A DNA stretch of 64,000 nucleotides. Source: Wocania_A spongiicola (GTDB lineage: Bacteria > Bacteroidota > Bacteroidia > Flavobacteriales > Flavobacteriaceae). The stretch lies in the NCBI RefSeq assembly GCF_023502325.1, contig NZ_JAMFLZ010000004.1:526223-590222 (forward strand), given 5' to 3'. Both the position numbers and the translations under genes were made by a program. The notes under the pieces are model-generated. The model saw nothing but the letters and a program-made list of their open reading frames with translations. It was not told where the DNA came from and made no database searches. Shown piece by piece: positions 7,811-17,032 of this stretch (position 1 is its first letter; each line of letters begins with the position of its first letter).

Positions 7811-8629
7811 TTACCAACCTCCAGAGGCACCGCCACCACTAAAACCACCACCGCCGAAGCCGCCACCAAAACCACCGCCACTACTGCTTCCACCTGAAGA
7901 CCAACCACCGCCAAAGCCGCCAGAACTTCGCCTGTAGCTTCCGCGTCCAGAGTTGCTTAAAATAATGGCTTCAAGAATATCAATGCCGTCAGATCTATTA
8001 CCTCTGTTGCCACCATTACCTCCATTCCTTCTGTTTTTAGAAATAGAAATAAGAATAATAATAAATATAAAAAGTAAAATAAAAATAAATCCAATTGGAA
8101 ATTCATTATTTGATGATTTTCGAGTACCTTGATATTCGCCATTTAAAACTTCAAAAATAGATTCTATACCTTTATTTAAACCTCCGTAATAATCATTTTG
8201 TTTAAAAAAAGGTATTATATCGCGTTCAATAATACGTTTAGATAATGCATCTGTTAAAAGGTATTCAATTCCTTCACCTGTATTTATCCCTATCCGCCTA
8301 TCATCCTTAGCAAGAATTATTAAAATACCATTATCTTCTTTGGCTTGACCAATTCCCCATTTCTCACCCCATTGAGCACCTAAATAATTAATGTTTTCAC
8401 CTTTAGTAGAGCTTATTACTGTTAGAACAATTTGAGTAGATGTAGTATCAGAATATTTAATAAGCTTTTGCTCTAAATTATTTTTTTGCGAAGCAGAAAG
8501 CAAATTTATATAATCGTAAACACTTGTTTGAAGCTTTGGTTTATCTGGAATCTCAAATTGAGCGAATCCTACTTGGTTTAAACCAAAACTTAAAAGAATA
8601 AATAAAATAATATGTTTGCGCTTCAGCAT
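7811..8629 (-). CDS. TPM-domain envelope protein with glycine-rich tail
   Basis: A 272-residue protein with a signal peptide (residues 1-23, ending FAQ), a TPM (YgcG/TLP18.3/Psb32/MOLO) domain at about 30-155, one transmembrane segment at about 180-197, and a C-terminal tail almost entirely Gly and Ser from about 235. TPM proteins have been linked to membrane-protein repair, phosphatase-like activity and envelope stress, but their bacterial role is not settled. Its ATG overlaps the stop of the upstream TPM gene by one base, so the two are translationally coupled. LemA plus two TPM proteins is a widespread set. It is the last gene of the group. Confidence 0.88.
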   Translation of the reverse strand: MLKRKHIILFILLSFGLNQVGFAQFEIPDKPKLQTSVYDYINLLSASQKNNLEQKLIKYSDTTSTQIVLTVISSTKGENINYLGAQWGEKWGIGQAKEDNGILIILAKDDRRIGINTGEGIEYLLTDALSKRIIERDIIPFFKQNDYYGGLNKGIESIFEVLNGEYQGTRKSSNNEFPIGFIFILLFIFIIILISISKNRRNGGNGGNRGNRSDGIDILEAIILSNSGRGSYRRSSGGFGGGWSSGGSSSGGGFGGGFGGGGFSGGGASGGW

Positions 8630-9066
8630 TAGCCTTTAGATATGTCGTTTGAAAGTTCGTTAGTATCTAAATTTGAATAAGGGAAATATGTTTTGAGTTG
8701 CTTTCCAGATTTTTGAATGCCTTCAACAAGCCCTTGTTTAAAATTCCCAGATTTAAAATGCGATTGCATAATATCTTTTGTGCTGTCCCAAAAATTATTT
8801 GGTACAACTTTGTTTATACCTGTATCACCATATATAACAAAGTTTTTGTCTTCTATAGCAACATAGATTAATACGGCATTTTGAAGTTTGGTGTTATCCA
8901 TTTTTAAGGTATGAAAAACCTCTAAAGCCCGATTTGTTGCGTCGCCATTTGAGGTTTTTTCAATATGAACTTTTATTTCACCAGAAGTATTTAATTCTGC
9001 TAACCTAATGGCTTCAACAATATCGCGTTCTTCACCAGCTGATAGAAAAGCTTCAATTTTAGACAT
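8629..9066 (-). CDS. TPM-domain protein, cytoplasmic type
   Basis: A 145-residue protein with no signal peptide. The TPM fold shows in AEERDIVEAIRLAELNTSGE, VLIYVAIEDKNFVIYGDTGI and a C-terminal helical region. It lies between lemA and the larger TPM gene, overlapping each by one base (TAATG-type junctions), which means tight translational coupling. Its partner is likely the LemA membrane protein. The exact activity is unknown. Confidence 0.85.
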   Translation of the reverse strand: MSKIEAFLSAGEERDIVEAIRLAELNTSGEIKVHIEKTSNGDATNRALEVFHTLKMDNTKLQNAVLIYVAIEDKNFVIYGDTGINKVVPNNFWDSTKDIMQSHFKSGNFKQGLVEGIQKSGKQLKTYFPYSNLDTNELSNDISKG

Positions 9067-9653
9067 TAAAACTCAACTTTAGGAGCATTTTCACTTCCTG
9101 GTGCACTTTTAAATCTTGCCATTTCTTCAAAACCAAATAAACTAGCTAATAACTTTCCAGGAAATTTGGTAGTGTATTTATCATAAATATTTACAGCATC
9201 ATTATAACGGTCTCTTGTTACGTTAATTCTGTTCTCAGTACCTTCAAGTTGAGATTGTAATTCTAAAAAGCTTTGATCTGCTTTTAACTCGGGATAACGT
9301 TCGACAGTTACTAGCAATTTAGATAAAGCCCCAGTTAACCCTTGCTGTGCTTGTTGAAACTGAGCCATTTTTTCAGGAGTTAAATTGCCAGCGTCAATAG
9401 TTGTTTTTGTGGCTTCGCTTCGCGCTTTAATAACGCCTTCTAATGTTTCTTTTTCATGTGCAGCATAGCCTTTAACAGTAGCAACAAGATTTGGAATTAA
9501 ATCTGCACGACGTTGGTAAGCACTTTCTACTTTAGACCATTCAGTTTTTGCATCAGCTTCATACTCTACAGCAGTGTTATTAAATCCTTTTCCCCAAGAA
9601 TACAAACCAATAACAAGTATTCCTATTACAATCCATGGTAAAAATTTCTTCAT
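9066..9653 (-). CDS. lemA: LemA family membrane protein
   Basis: A 195-residue LemA protein: one N-terminal transmembrane helix (about residues 4-22) followed by a long helical bundle. Family signatures include WSKVESAYQRRADLIPNLV and RYNDAVNIYDKYTTKFPG near the C-terminus. LemA proteins have an extended helical domain outside the membrane; their biochemical role is not established. It is coupled by one-base overlap to the two TPM genes. Upstream, 98 bases away, is the MerR-type gene in the same direction. Confidence 0.92.
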   Translation of the reverse strand: MKKFLPWIVIGILVIGLYSWGKGFNNTAVEYEADAKTEWSKVESAYQRRADLIPNLVATVKGYAAHEKETLEGVIKARSEATKTTIDAGNLTPEKMAQFQQAQQGLTGALSKLLVTVERYPELKADQSFLELQSQLEGTENRINVTRDRYNDAVNIYDKYTTKFPGKLLASLFGFEEMARFKSAPGSENAPKVEF

Positions 9654-9751
9654 AATAAATTTAAATTAATATAATTTGTTATTTGTGAGACACTTAATTT
9701 TTAAAAAAGTTACATGATTAAGGATGTCTTTTTTTATAAAGCGTTAAAATG

Positions 9752-10081
9752 TTAAAGATGTTCTTTAATTTTTTTAAGCTGATTTTTTACATCCTCTAGC
9801 TTGCTAATAATTTCGAAATTATTTAAAGTTTCTTTTTTGCCTTCTTTTAAATGAATTTTAGCGCCATCTAAAGTAAAACCTCGTTCTTTTACAAGATGAT
9901 AAATAAGCTTTAAGTTTTTAATGTCTTCTGGAGTAAACTTACGGTTGCCTTTCGCATTTTTTTTTGGCTTTAATGCATCAAATTCCTTTTCCCAAAAACG
10001 AATTAATGAAGTGTTTACATGAAACGCTTTAGCAACTTCGCCAATGCCGTAATATCTTTTTTCTGGTAAATCTATATGCAT
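9752..10081 (-). CDS. MerR-family transcriptional regulator
   Basis: A 109-residue MerR-type regulator. The helix-turn-helix and wing are in residues 8-70: YYGIGEVAKAFHVNTSLIRF, WEKEF, then NRKFTPEDIKNLKLIYHLVK, followed by a short dimerisation helix at the C-terminus. No effector-binding domain or metal-binding cysteine cluster follows, so it is of the short single-domain type. Its ATG overlaps the stop of the upstream M23 peptidase gene by one base. Its targets are unknown; the downstream lemA-TPM genes are candidates. Confidence 0.85.
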   Translation of the reverse strand: MHIDLPEKRYYGIGEVAKAFHVNTSLIRFWEKEFDALKPKKNAKGNRKFTPEDIKNLKLIYHLVKERGFTLDGAKIHLKEGKKETLNNFEIISKLEDVKNQLKKIKEHL

Positions 10082-11052
10082 TAATCTAAAGATTGATTTT
10101 CTAACGATGCGTGCTCTAATAATTTGCTAAATTCTTCGGCAGTTAAACTTCCATAGTAAAAGTTTATAGGGTTAATACGTGTACCATCCTTAAATATTTC
10201 GTAATGTAAATGTGGTGCTTCAGAACGCCCTGTACTACCAACAAAACCTATAAGATCGCCACGCTTTACTTTTTGATTCTTTTTTACTTTGTATTTATAC
10301 AAATGGGCGTAAAGACTTACGTAACCAAAACCATGATCTATTCTAATATGCTTACCATATCCACTGGAACCTGCATCGGCACGCTTAACAACTCCGTCAC
10401 CAGTAGCATAAATAGGTGTGCCTCTTGGTGCAGTAAAATCCATACCCCAATGCATTTTTCTAGCTTTAGTAAAAGGGTCAGATCTCATGCCATAACCAGA
10501 AGCCATACGTGTTAAATCTTCGTTACTAACAGGTTGAATTGCTGGTATAGCGGTTAAAAGCTTTTCTTTTTCTTCAGCCAAAACGGTAATTTCATCCAAC
10601 GATTTTGACTGTACTACTATTTGTTTTTGTAATATATCTAAGCGTTTATTGCTTTCAATAATCAATTCAGAGTTATCAAAACCTTCTAAATTTTTATACC
10701 TATTAATACCACCAAAACCAGCTTTACGTTGCTCGTCAGGAATAGGGTTTGCTTCAAAATAAACGCGATATATATTGTTGTCTCTATCGGCTACATTTGT
10801 AAGAACAGCCTCGGCTTCATCCATTTTTTTATTCAATAACTCAAATTGCAATTGCGCATTTTGGAGCTCTCTTTTTAAAGCTTTTTCTTTAGGAGATTCT
10901 ATATATAAATTAGCAATAAAAATGATAATAAATGAAAACAAAAAAGAGGCTAAAAGAAAAATAGAGATAAAAGCAAATGTTTTTCTTTTTTTGCGTTCAA
11001 TTTTTCGATAGGAAAGCGATTCAGAATCGTAATAATATTTTACCTTACTCAT
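10081..11052 (-). CDS. M23-family peptidoglycan endopeptidase, membrane-anchored
   Basis: A 323-residue M23 metallopeptidase that should cut peptide cross-links in the cell wall or activate amidases. One transmembrane helix lies at about residues 27-50, then a coiled-coil region (about 55-165) and the LytM domain at about 190-300. The zinc ligands are present: His201 and Asp205 in HWGMD, and His283 in HLHYE (with His281 catalytic), so it is probably an active enzyme and not a degenerate EnvC/NlpD-like activator. It is first in a leftward group with merR, lemA and TPM genes, and divergent from alaS, a layout I recall from other flavobacteria. Confidence 0.92.
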   Translation of the reverse strand: MSKVKYYYDSESLSYRKIERKKRKTFAFISIFLLASFLFSFIIIFIANLYIESPKEKALKRELQNAQLQFELLNKKMDEAEAVLTNVADRDNNIYRVYFEANPIPDEQRKAGFGGINRYKNLEGFDNSELIIESNKRLDILQKQIVVQSKSLDEITVLAEEKEKLLTAIPAIQPVSNEDLTRMASGYGMRSDPFTKARKMHWGMDFTAPRGTPIYATGDGVVKRADAGSSGYGKHIRIDHGFGYVSLYAHLYKYKVKKNQKVKRGDLIGFVGSTGRSEAPHLHYEIFKDGTRINPINFYYGSLTAEEFSKLLEHASLENQSLD

Positions 11053-11273
11053 TGTTTAAATTATACTATTTTTGCAATTGAAAAAATCAACGTAAGTGTT
11101 GGATTTTATATGCAAACGACCAAACCTACAAAAATATTATTACTTTCATTTTGATTGTAGTTTATTTTTAGGTTTACATACTCTACCATTTAAAATAGAA
11201 AATGGTGAGTAAATATAAAAATTGTTTTGCAATTAAAATAATTTAGCATAAACAGCATTACCAGTTATAGTAA

Positions 11274-13889
11274 ATGAAGTCACAAGATATCCGATCAAAG
11301 TTTTTAAGTTTTTTTGAAGAAAAGAAGCATAGTATTGTTCCGTCTGCACCAATGGTTTTAAAAGACGACCCTACATTAATGTTTGTAAATTCTGGTATGG
11401 CACCTTTTAAAGAATATTTTTTAGGGAATGCTCAGCCCAAAAACGATAGAATTGCTGATAGCCAGAAATGTTTACGTGTTTCTGGAAAGCATAACGATTT
11501 AGAAGAGGTAGGTTATGACACATACCACCATACTTTGTTTGAAATGTTAGGGAATTGGAGTTTTGGCGATTATTTTAAAAAAGAGGCTATTGCTTGGGCT
11601 TGGGAATTGCTAACCGAAGTTTATGGTATTGATAAAGATATTTTATACGTTACGGTTTTTGAAGGGAGTGATGATGCTGATAAATTACCAATGGATACTG
11701 AAGCTTACGATTTTTGGAAACAACATATTGCAGAAGATCGTATTTTGAAAGGTGATAAAAAAGATAATTTTTGGGAAATGGGAGATCAAGGACCATGTGG
11801 ACCTTGTAGTGAGATTCATGTTGATATTCGTTCTGCTGAAGAGAAAGCTAAAGTTGATGGGAAGGATTTAGTAAACAAAGATCACCCTCAAGTTGTTGAA
11901 ATCTGGAATTTAGTATTTATGCAATACAACCGAAAAGCTAATGGTAGCTTAGAAAATCTTCCAGATAAGCATATTGATACAGGTATGGGTTTCGAAAGAC
12001 TTTGTATGGTTTTGCAGGGTGTACAATCAAATTATGATACAGATGTATTTACCCCAATAATTAGAGAAATTGAAATCATTACTAATAAAAAATATGGTAA
12101 AAACGAAAAGTCTGATATAGCAATACGAGTAATCTCTGATCATGTACGAGCTGTTGCTTTTTCAATAGCCGATGGGCAATTACCTAGTAATACTGGTGCG
12201 GGTTATGTAATTCGTAGAATTTTGCGTCGTGCGGTACGTTATGGTTTTACATTTTTAGATAAAAAAGAACCCTTTATTTATAGATTAGTTGATGTTTTGA
12301 GTAAAAGAATGGGAGCAGCTTTTCCAGAATTAAAAGCTCAAAAACACCTTATTGAAAATGTTATAAAAGAGGAAGAACAGTCTTTTTTAAGAACTTTAGA
12401 TCAAGGTTTAGTGTTGTTAAACCGAATTGTTGATGAAACTAATGGTGATACCGTTTCTGGTGAAAAAGCATTTGAGTTATATGATACTTATGGCTTTCCT
12501 ATAGATTTAACAGCATTAATTCTTTCTGAAAAAAGCTTAAAATTAGATGAGAAAGGTTTTGATGAAGAGCTTCAGAAACAGAAAAGACGTTCGCGAGCTG
12601 CTAGTGAAATGTCTACAGATGATTGGACGATTTTAGTTGATGATATAGACGAAGAATTTGTAGGCTACGATACATTAAAAGCTAATGTTAAACTAACGCG
12701 ATATAGAAAAGTTACTTCTAAGAAAGATGGCGATATGTACCAACTTGTATTTAATTTAACCCCTTTTTATCCAGAGGGAGGTGGGCAAGTTGGAGATAAA
12801 GGCTATTTGGAAGATGCACATGGCGACGTGGTTTATATTCTAGACACGAAAAAGGAAAATAATGTTATTATTCATTTCGCAAAAAACCTACCAAAACATA
12901 TTGAAGAATCTTTTCAAGCAGTTGTAGACGATAAACAGCGTTATAGAACGGAATGTAATCATACAGCAACACACTTGTTACATCAAGCATTGCGAGAAGT
13001 TTTAGGAGAGCATGTAGAGCAAAAAGGTTCTGCAGTTCATTCAAAATATTTGCGATTTGATTTTTCACATTTTTCCAAACTTACCGTTGAAGAATTACGC
13101 GATGTGGAGAATTTTGTAAATAGAAGGATTGATGGAAAATTACCGTTGATAGAAAAACGAAATATTCCTAAAGAGGAAGCTATAGCAGAAGGCGCTATGA
13201 GTTTATTTGGTGAAAAATATGGAGATACGGTTCGTGCAATCCGTTTTGGAAAATCAATTGAGCTTTGTGGCGGCACACATGTAAAGAATACTGCAGACAT
13301 TTGGCATTTTAAAATAGTTTCAGAAGGAGCTGTAGCTGCTGGAATTCGTCGTATTGAAGCTATTACTAATGATGCTGTAAAAGATTTTTATCATGAAAAT
13401 AATCGTGCTTATTTTGAAATGAGAGATTTACTTAATAATGCAAAAGAACCTGTAAAGGCATTACAAAATTTACAAAGCGAAAATGTAAACCTTAAAAAAC
13501 AGATTGAAGCTTTGTTAAAAGATAAAGCTAAAAATATAAAAGGAGAACTTAGAAATGAATTAACCGAAGTTAATGGCATTCAGTTTTTAGCTAAAAAATT
13601 AGATTTAGATGCAGCAGGCTTAAAAGATGTTGCTTTTGAATTAGGTAATCAGTTTGAAAACTTATTTTTATTATTTGCTACCGAACAAAACGGAAAAGCA
13701 TTGTTGTCTTGTTATATTTCAAAAGAATTAGTGGCTAGCAAAGGTTTAAATGCCGGACAAGTAGTTAGAGAACTTGGTAAATACATCCAAGGCGGTGGAG
13801 GTGGACAACCATTTTTTGCCACTGCAGGTGGTAAAAACCCAAGTGGAATTAATGAAGCTTTAGAAAAAGCTAAAGACTATTTGAAATAA
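11274..13889 (+). CDS. alaS: alanyl-tRNA synthetase
   Basis: Charges tRNA-Ala. The 871 residues include the class II aminoacylation domain (SKFLSFFEEKKH start, HTLFEMLGNWSFGDYF), the editing domain with zinc ligands His563 and His567 (HTATH) plus Cys665 and His669 (CGGTH), and a C-terminal domain ending in the glycine-rich GGGGGQPFFATAGG, which is the DHHA1 part. Length and motifs are complete. It is divergent from the M23 peptidase gene across 221 bases of AT-rich DNA in which I see no clear regulatory structure. Confidence 0.98.
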   Translation: MKSQDIRSKFLSFFEEKKHSIVPSAPMVLKDDPTLMFVNSGMAPFKEYFLGNAQPKNDRIADSQKCLRVSGKHNDLEEVGYDTYHHTLFEMLGNWSFGDYFKKEAIAWAWELLTEVYGIDKDILYVTVFEGSDDADKLPMDTEAYDFWKQHIAEDRILKGDKKDNFWEMGDQGPCGPCSEIHVDIRSAEEKAKVDGKDLVNKDHPQVVEIWNLVFMQYNRKANGSLENLPDKHIDTGMGFERLCMVLQGVQSNYDTDVFTPIIREIEIITNKKYGKNEKSDIAIRVISDHVRAVAFSIADGQLPSNTGAGYVIRRILRRAVRYGFTFLDKKEPFIYRLVDVLSKRMGAAFPELKAQKHLIENVIKEEEQSFLRTLDQGLVLLNRIVDETNGDTVSGEKAFELYDTYGFPIDLTALILSEKSLKLDEKGFDEELQKQKRRSRAASEMSTDDWTILVDDIDEEFVGYDTLKANVKLTRYRKVTSKKDGDMYQLVFNLTPFYPEGGGQVGDKGYLEDAHGDVVYILDTKKENNVIIHFAKNLPKHIEESFQAVVDDKQRYRTECNHTATHLLHQALREVLGEHVEQKGSAVHSKYLRFDFSHFSKLTVEELRDVENFVNRRIDGKLPLIEKRNIPKEEAIAEGAMSLFGEKYGDTVRAIRFGKSIELCGGTHVKNTADIWHFKIVSEGAVAAGIRRIEAITNDAVKDFYHENNRAYFEMRDLLNNAKEPVKALQNLQSENVNLKKQIEALLKDKAKNIKGELRNELTEVNGIQFLAKKLDLDAAGLKDVAFELGNQFENLFLLFATEQNGKALLSCYISKELVASKGLNAGQVVRELGKYIQGGGGGQPFFATAGGKNPSGINEALEKAKDYLK

Positions 13890-14066
13890 AAGTTTATTTA
13901 ATTCCTAAAATTTTGTTGAATGTTTTTATTTCACATCTGTAAAACTTTAAAAACTTGTTTTTTAATGATACATATTTGATTTTATTCTTTTTCATAATTC
14001 ATAAATGTTAACTATTATGAATTGTTAGTATGAAAAAGGTAGGAAATGTTACAGAGTATTAATTCT

Positions 14067-15017
14067 ATGAAATTACAAACCCAAATACCGTTAGAAAAGC
14101 AGTCTAATAATCAAATAGATTATAATTCTAATATACTATTACTGGGTTCTTGTTTTGTGGAGAATATTGGAAACAAATTAGAATACTTTAAATTTAAAAA
14201 TATTCAAAACCCACTTGGTATTTTATTTCACCCAAAAGCAATTGAAACTTTAATTACTAAAGCCGTTAAAGGAAAAGAATATTTAGAAAAAGATGTTTTT
14301 TTTCATAATGAACAGTGGCATTGTTTTGATGCTCATTCAAAATTAAGCTGTACCTCTAAGGAAGATTTGTTAGAACATTTGAATACATCCATAAAATCTG
14401 TCAATCAGCAAATTTCCAAATCAACGAATATAATAATTACATTAGGCACAGCTTGGGTTTATAATCATATAGAAACCAAAAAAATAGTAGCAAACTGCCA
14501 CAAAGTACAGCAAAAGGAATTCAAAAAAGAATTAATGCCTGTTAATGCTGTTTTTGAATCTTTAAAAAAGATAGTAGAATTAATTAAAAATATTAATAAT
14601 GATGCTTCCATTATTTTTACAGTATCACCAGTTCGTCATATCAAAGATGGATTTGTTGAAAACACGTTAGGCAAAGCACACCTAATTTCAGCAATACACC
14701 AAATACTCAGCGAGAAAAGCAATACTTATTACTTTCCTTCTTACGAGATTATGATGGACGAACTTCGTGATTATCGTTTTTATAATGAAGATATGTTGCA
14801 CCCCAACCAGATAGCAATAAATTATATTTGGAAAAAGTTTCAAGAGGTTTGGATTTCAAAAGAAGCATCAATAACAATGGAGAATGTAGATGCTATTCAA
14901 AAAGGATTAAAACACAAGTCTTTTAATGAAAACTCAGAAGCGCATCAAAAATTTCTTAAAAATTTAGATTTAAAGATAGAAAAGCTTAAAGTAAAATTTC
15001 CACATATCTCATTTTAA
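14067..15017 (+). CDS. GSCFA domain protein
   Basis: A 316-residue GSCFA protein (SGNH-hydrolase-like). The name motif appears as LLLGSCFVENIG near residues 24-35, and the second block as IIFTVSPVRHIKDG with a C-terminal DEDMLHPNQIA-like box (NEDMLHPNQIAINYIW), giving a Ser, Gly, Asn, His set of the SGNH type. Substrate unknown; these proteins occur widely in Bacteroidota. I chose the ATG at 14067 (MKLQTQIPLE) because it gives the usual family N-terminus; an in-frame ATG at 14046 would add seven residues. Confidence 0.85.
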   Translation: MKLQTQIPLEKQSNNQIDYNSNILLLGSCFVENIGNKLEYFKFKNIQNPLGILFHPKAIETLITKAVKGKEYLEKDVFFHNEQWHCFDAHSKLSCTSKEDLLEHLNTSIKSVNQQISKSTNIIITLGTAWVYNHIETKKIVANCHKVQQKEFKKELMPVNAVFESLKKIVELIKNINNDASIIFTVSPVRHIKDGFVENTLGKAHLISAIHQILSEKSNTYYFPSYEIMMDELRDYRFYNEDMLHPNQIAINYIWKKFQEVWISKEASITMENVDAIQKGLKHKSFNENSEAHQKFLKNLDLKIEKLKVKFPHISF

Positions 15018-15318
15018 TATATGTAAATAAATATATTTTCTTGAACAAAAGATGTTATTGCGTTTAATCTCTTTTAAGAACACTTCATCGAAAATTTATT
15101 AAAACTTAAACATATAATTGTAGATTTAAAATGCTATTAATCAGTTCATATCAAAAAACATTAATTGTATAGATTCTTTTAAAGGGGCTAGCAATTAGTG
15201 TTTTTTTATGCTCTTTATTAATGTAAAATGCATATGTTATTTAATTAAAAAACAACCTCATATAACTTAAAGTTTGTTTAACCTTAAGTTAATGTCAGCT
15301 TTAATAGTATATATTATT

Positions 15319-15348
15319 TTTGACACAGTTTAGAGTTAGTTAGTTTTG
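15319..15348 (+). promoter_or_regulatory. full -33/-7 promoter of DUF4230 gene
   Basis: TTTG at 15319-15322, 18 bases, then TAGTTTTG at 15341-15348. Both elements and the spacing fit the Bacteroidota TTTG/TAnnTTTG promoter, the best two-part match I found in the window. Transcription should start near 15354, about 98 bases before the coding start. Confidence 0.6.
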
Positions 15349-15355
15349 TGATAAA

Positions 15356-15399
15356 CATTGGTTAGACTTCTTATGTCGAAGGAAACTGATGTTTTTTTT
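15356..15399 (+). terminator. terminator-like hairpin just after a promoter (possible attenuator)
   Basis: CATTGGTT (15356-15363) pairs with AACTGATG-type bases at 15384-15391 (8 pairs, two of them G-U). A 3x2 internal loop separates this from CTTC/GAAG (15367-15370 with 15378-15381) and a 7-base loop. T8 follows at 15392-15399. The stem would form at the very 5' end of the transcript from the promoter at 15319. It could terminate early transcription or define a very short RNA. Confidence 0.45.
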
Positions 15400-15451
15400 G
15401 TTTATAAATAACCCATTGTAGTTTACTAGAAAAATATTTCTAAATTAGTGC

Positions 15452-16066
15452 ATGCGAAAAATTCTATTTGGTGTCATTATAACATTAGTTATTTTATTCA
15501 CTTTTAAATATTGCAATGAAAAAAAAGAGAGCAAAGTAGTACTTCAAGAAAACTCTGCGCTTATTCAAGAGCAAATTAAAAATGTAGGTAAGTTAATTGT
15601 TACTGAAGGACATTTTAGTGAAGTTTTTAATTATAAAAATTCCAAGGATATTTTTGGAGACTATTTTACTTCAGAAAAAAAAGCATTAGTAGTTGTAAAT
15701 GCTGATGTTACCATAGCCTATGATTTAAGTAAAATTGAATTTAAAATTGATGAAGAAACAAAAACACTTCAAATTATTAGTATTCCAGAAGAAGAAATAA
15801 AAATAAATCCAGATTTGGAATATTATGATATGCAATCTGATTTTTTTAACCCTTTTGAGGCCAAAGATTATAACGATATTAAAAATACAGTTAAAGCATC
15901 GTTAGCTAAGAAGTTAGAAACGTCAGATTTAAAGAAAAATGCTAAAAACAGATTGATAAGTGAACTTTCAAAGTTTTATATTTTAACCAATTCTTTAGGG
16001 TGGACATTAAAATATAACGAAACTCCAATGACTTCTGTTAGTAACCTAGAAGGCTTAAAATTATAG
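15452..16066 (+). CDS. DUF4230 membrane-anchored protein
   Basis: A 204-residue protein with an N-terminal hydrophobic anchor (about residues 4-20) and an extracytoplasmic DUF4230 domain: GKLIVTEGHFSEVFNYKNSK, VVVNADVTIAYDLSKIEFKI and a helical C-terminus. Function of the family is unknown. It starts 10 bases before the next gene ends its leader, and the PLP dehydratase and enoyl-CoA hydratase follow closely on the same strand, so the three may be cotranscribed. Its own promoter and a possible attenuator lie directly upstream. Confidence 0.8.
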   Translation: MRKILFGVIITLVILFTFKYCNEKKESKVVLQENSALIQEQIKNVGKLIVTEGHFSEVFNYKNSKDIFGDYFTSEKKALVVVNADVTIAYDLSKIEFKIDEETKTLQIISIPEEEIKINPDLEYYDMQSDFFNPFEAKDYNDIKNTVKASLAKKLETSDLKKNAKNRLISELSKFYILTNSLGWTLKYNETPMTSVSNLEGLKL

Positions 16067-16075
16067 TTACCCATT

Positions 16076-17017
16076 ATGGATAAAGTTACTTTGCAAAATG
16101 TTCACAATCAAATAAAGCCTTATATCCATAGAACTCCAGTTTTAACTTCGCAACTAATAAATGATATGTGTAATGCTAATGTGTTTTTTAAGTGCGAAAA
16201 TTTTCAAAAAATGGGAGCTTTTAAAATGCGTGGTGCAGCAAACGCTATTTTAAATTTAAACCAAGAGCAAAAAAGTAGAGGAGTTGTAACTCATTCTTCT
16301 GGTAATTTTGCGCAAGCTTTATCATTAGCTGCAAAAAAAATAGGCGTTAAAGCTTATATTATAATGCCAGAAAACGCACCACAAGTAAAGAAAGATGCAG
16401 TAAAAACTTATGGAGGAATTATTATAGAATGTGGTTCAAATATTCAATCACGCGAGGATGAGGCTCATAGAATTGCAATTGAAAAAGGAGCTACATTTAT
16501 TCATCCTTCAAATGATGATAATGTTATTCATGGGCAAGGAACAGCTGCTTTAGAATTGTTAGAAGATTATGCTAACTTAGATTGTATTTTTACACCAGTA
16601 GGAGGAGGTGGTTTATTAGCAGGAACATTGTTGGCAGCAAAATATTTTTCTAAAAACTGCAAAGTAATTGCTGGAGAACCTAAAGAAGCAGATGATGCTT
16701 ACAGGTCGTTATTATCAGGGAAAATAGAAAAAAATGAGACTTCAAATACTATAGCTGATGGATTAAGAACACATTTAGGTGATCGAAATTTTCCAATTAT
16801 AAAAGCTGATGTTGAAAAAATTGTATGCGTAGAAGAAGATGAAATAATTCATGCTATGAAACTCATTTGGGAACGTATGAAAATTATTATCGAACCATCA
16901 AGTGCAGTTGCTTTTGCAGCCCTTTTAAAGAATAAAGGTACTTTAATAAATAAAAATGTGGGCCTAATAATTTCTGGCGGAAATGTAGATTTATCTAATT
17001 TGCCGTTTAATAAATAA
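16076..17017 (+). CDS. threonine/serine dehydratase or serine racemase (PLP fold type II)
   Basis: A 313-residue PLP enzyme of the tryptophan-synthase-beta fold. The lysine that binds PLP is Lys50 in GAFKMRGA, the substrate loop is HSSGNFAQAL (residues 73-82) and the phosphate-binding loop is GGGGL at 176-180. There is no C-terminal ACT regulatory domain, so it is not biosynthetic IlvA; the length matches catabolic threonine dehydratase TdcB or serine racemase. The two cannot be told apart by eye. The next gene starts 15 bases downstream. Confidence 0.88.
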   Translation: MDKVTLQNVHNQIKPYIHRTPVLTSQLINDMCNANVFFKCENFQKMGAFKMRGAANAILNLNQEQKSRGVVTHSSGNFAQALSLAAKKIGVKAYIIMPENAPQVKKDAVKTYGGIIIECGSNIQSREDEAHRIAIEKGATFIHPSNDDNVIHGQGTAALELLEDYANLDCIFTPVGGGGLLAGTLLAAKYFSKNCKVIAGEPKEADDAYRSLLSGKIEKNETSNTIADGLRTHLGDRNFPIIKADVEKIVCVEEDEIIHAMKLIWERMKIIIEPSSAVAFAALLKNKGTLINKNVGLIISGGNVDLSNLPFNK

Positions 17018-17032
17018 TTGTAATTTGCAACT

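Larger units (their letters stand above)
15018..15451. other. 434-base intergenic region with a promoter and hairpin
   Basis: No credible gene of 30 codons or more was seen on either strand. The left 250 bases are AT-rich without recognisable structure, apart from a weak dyad AACTTAA/TTAAGTT near 15265-15291. The right end holds a well-matched promoter and a hairpin followed by T8, described separately. The remaining leader is about 50 bases up to the DUF4230 start. Confidence 0.6.
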
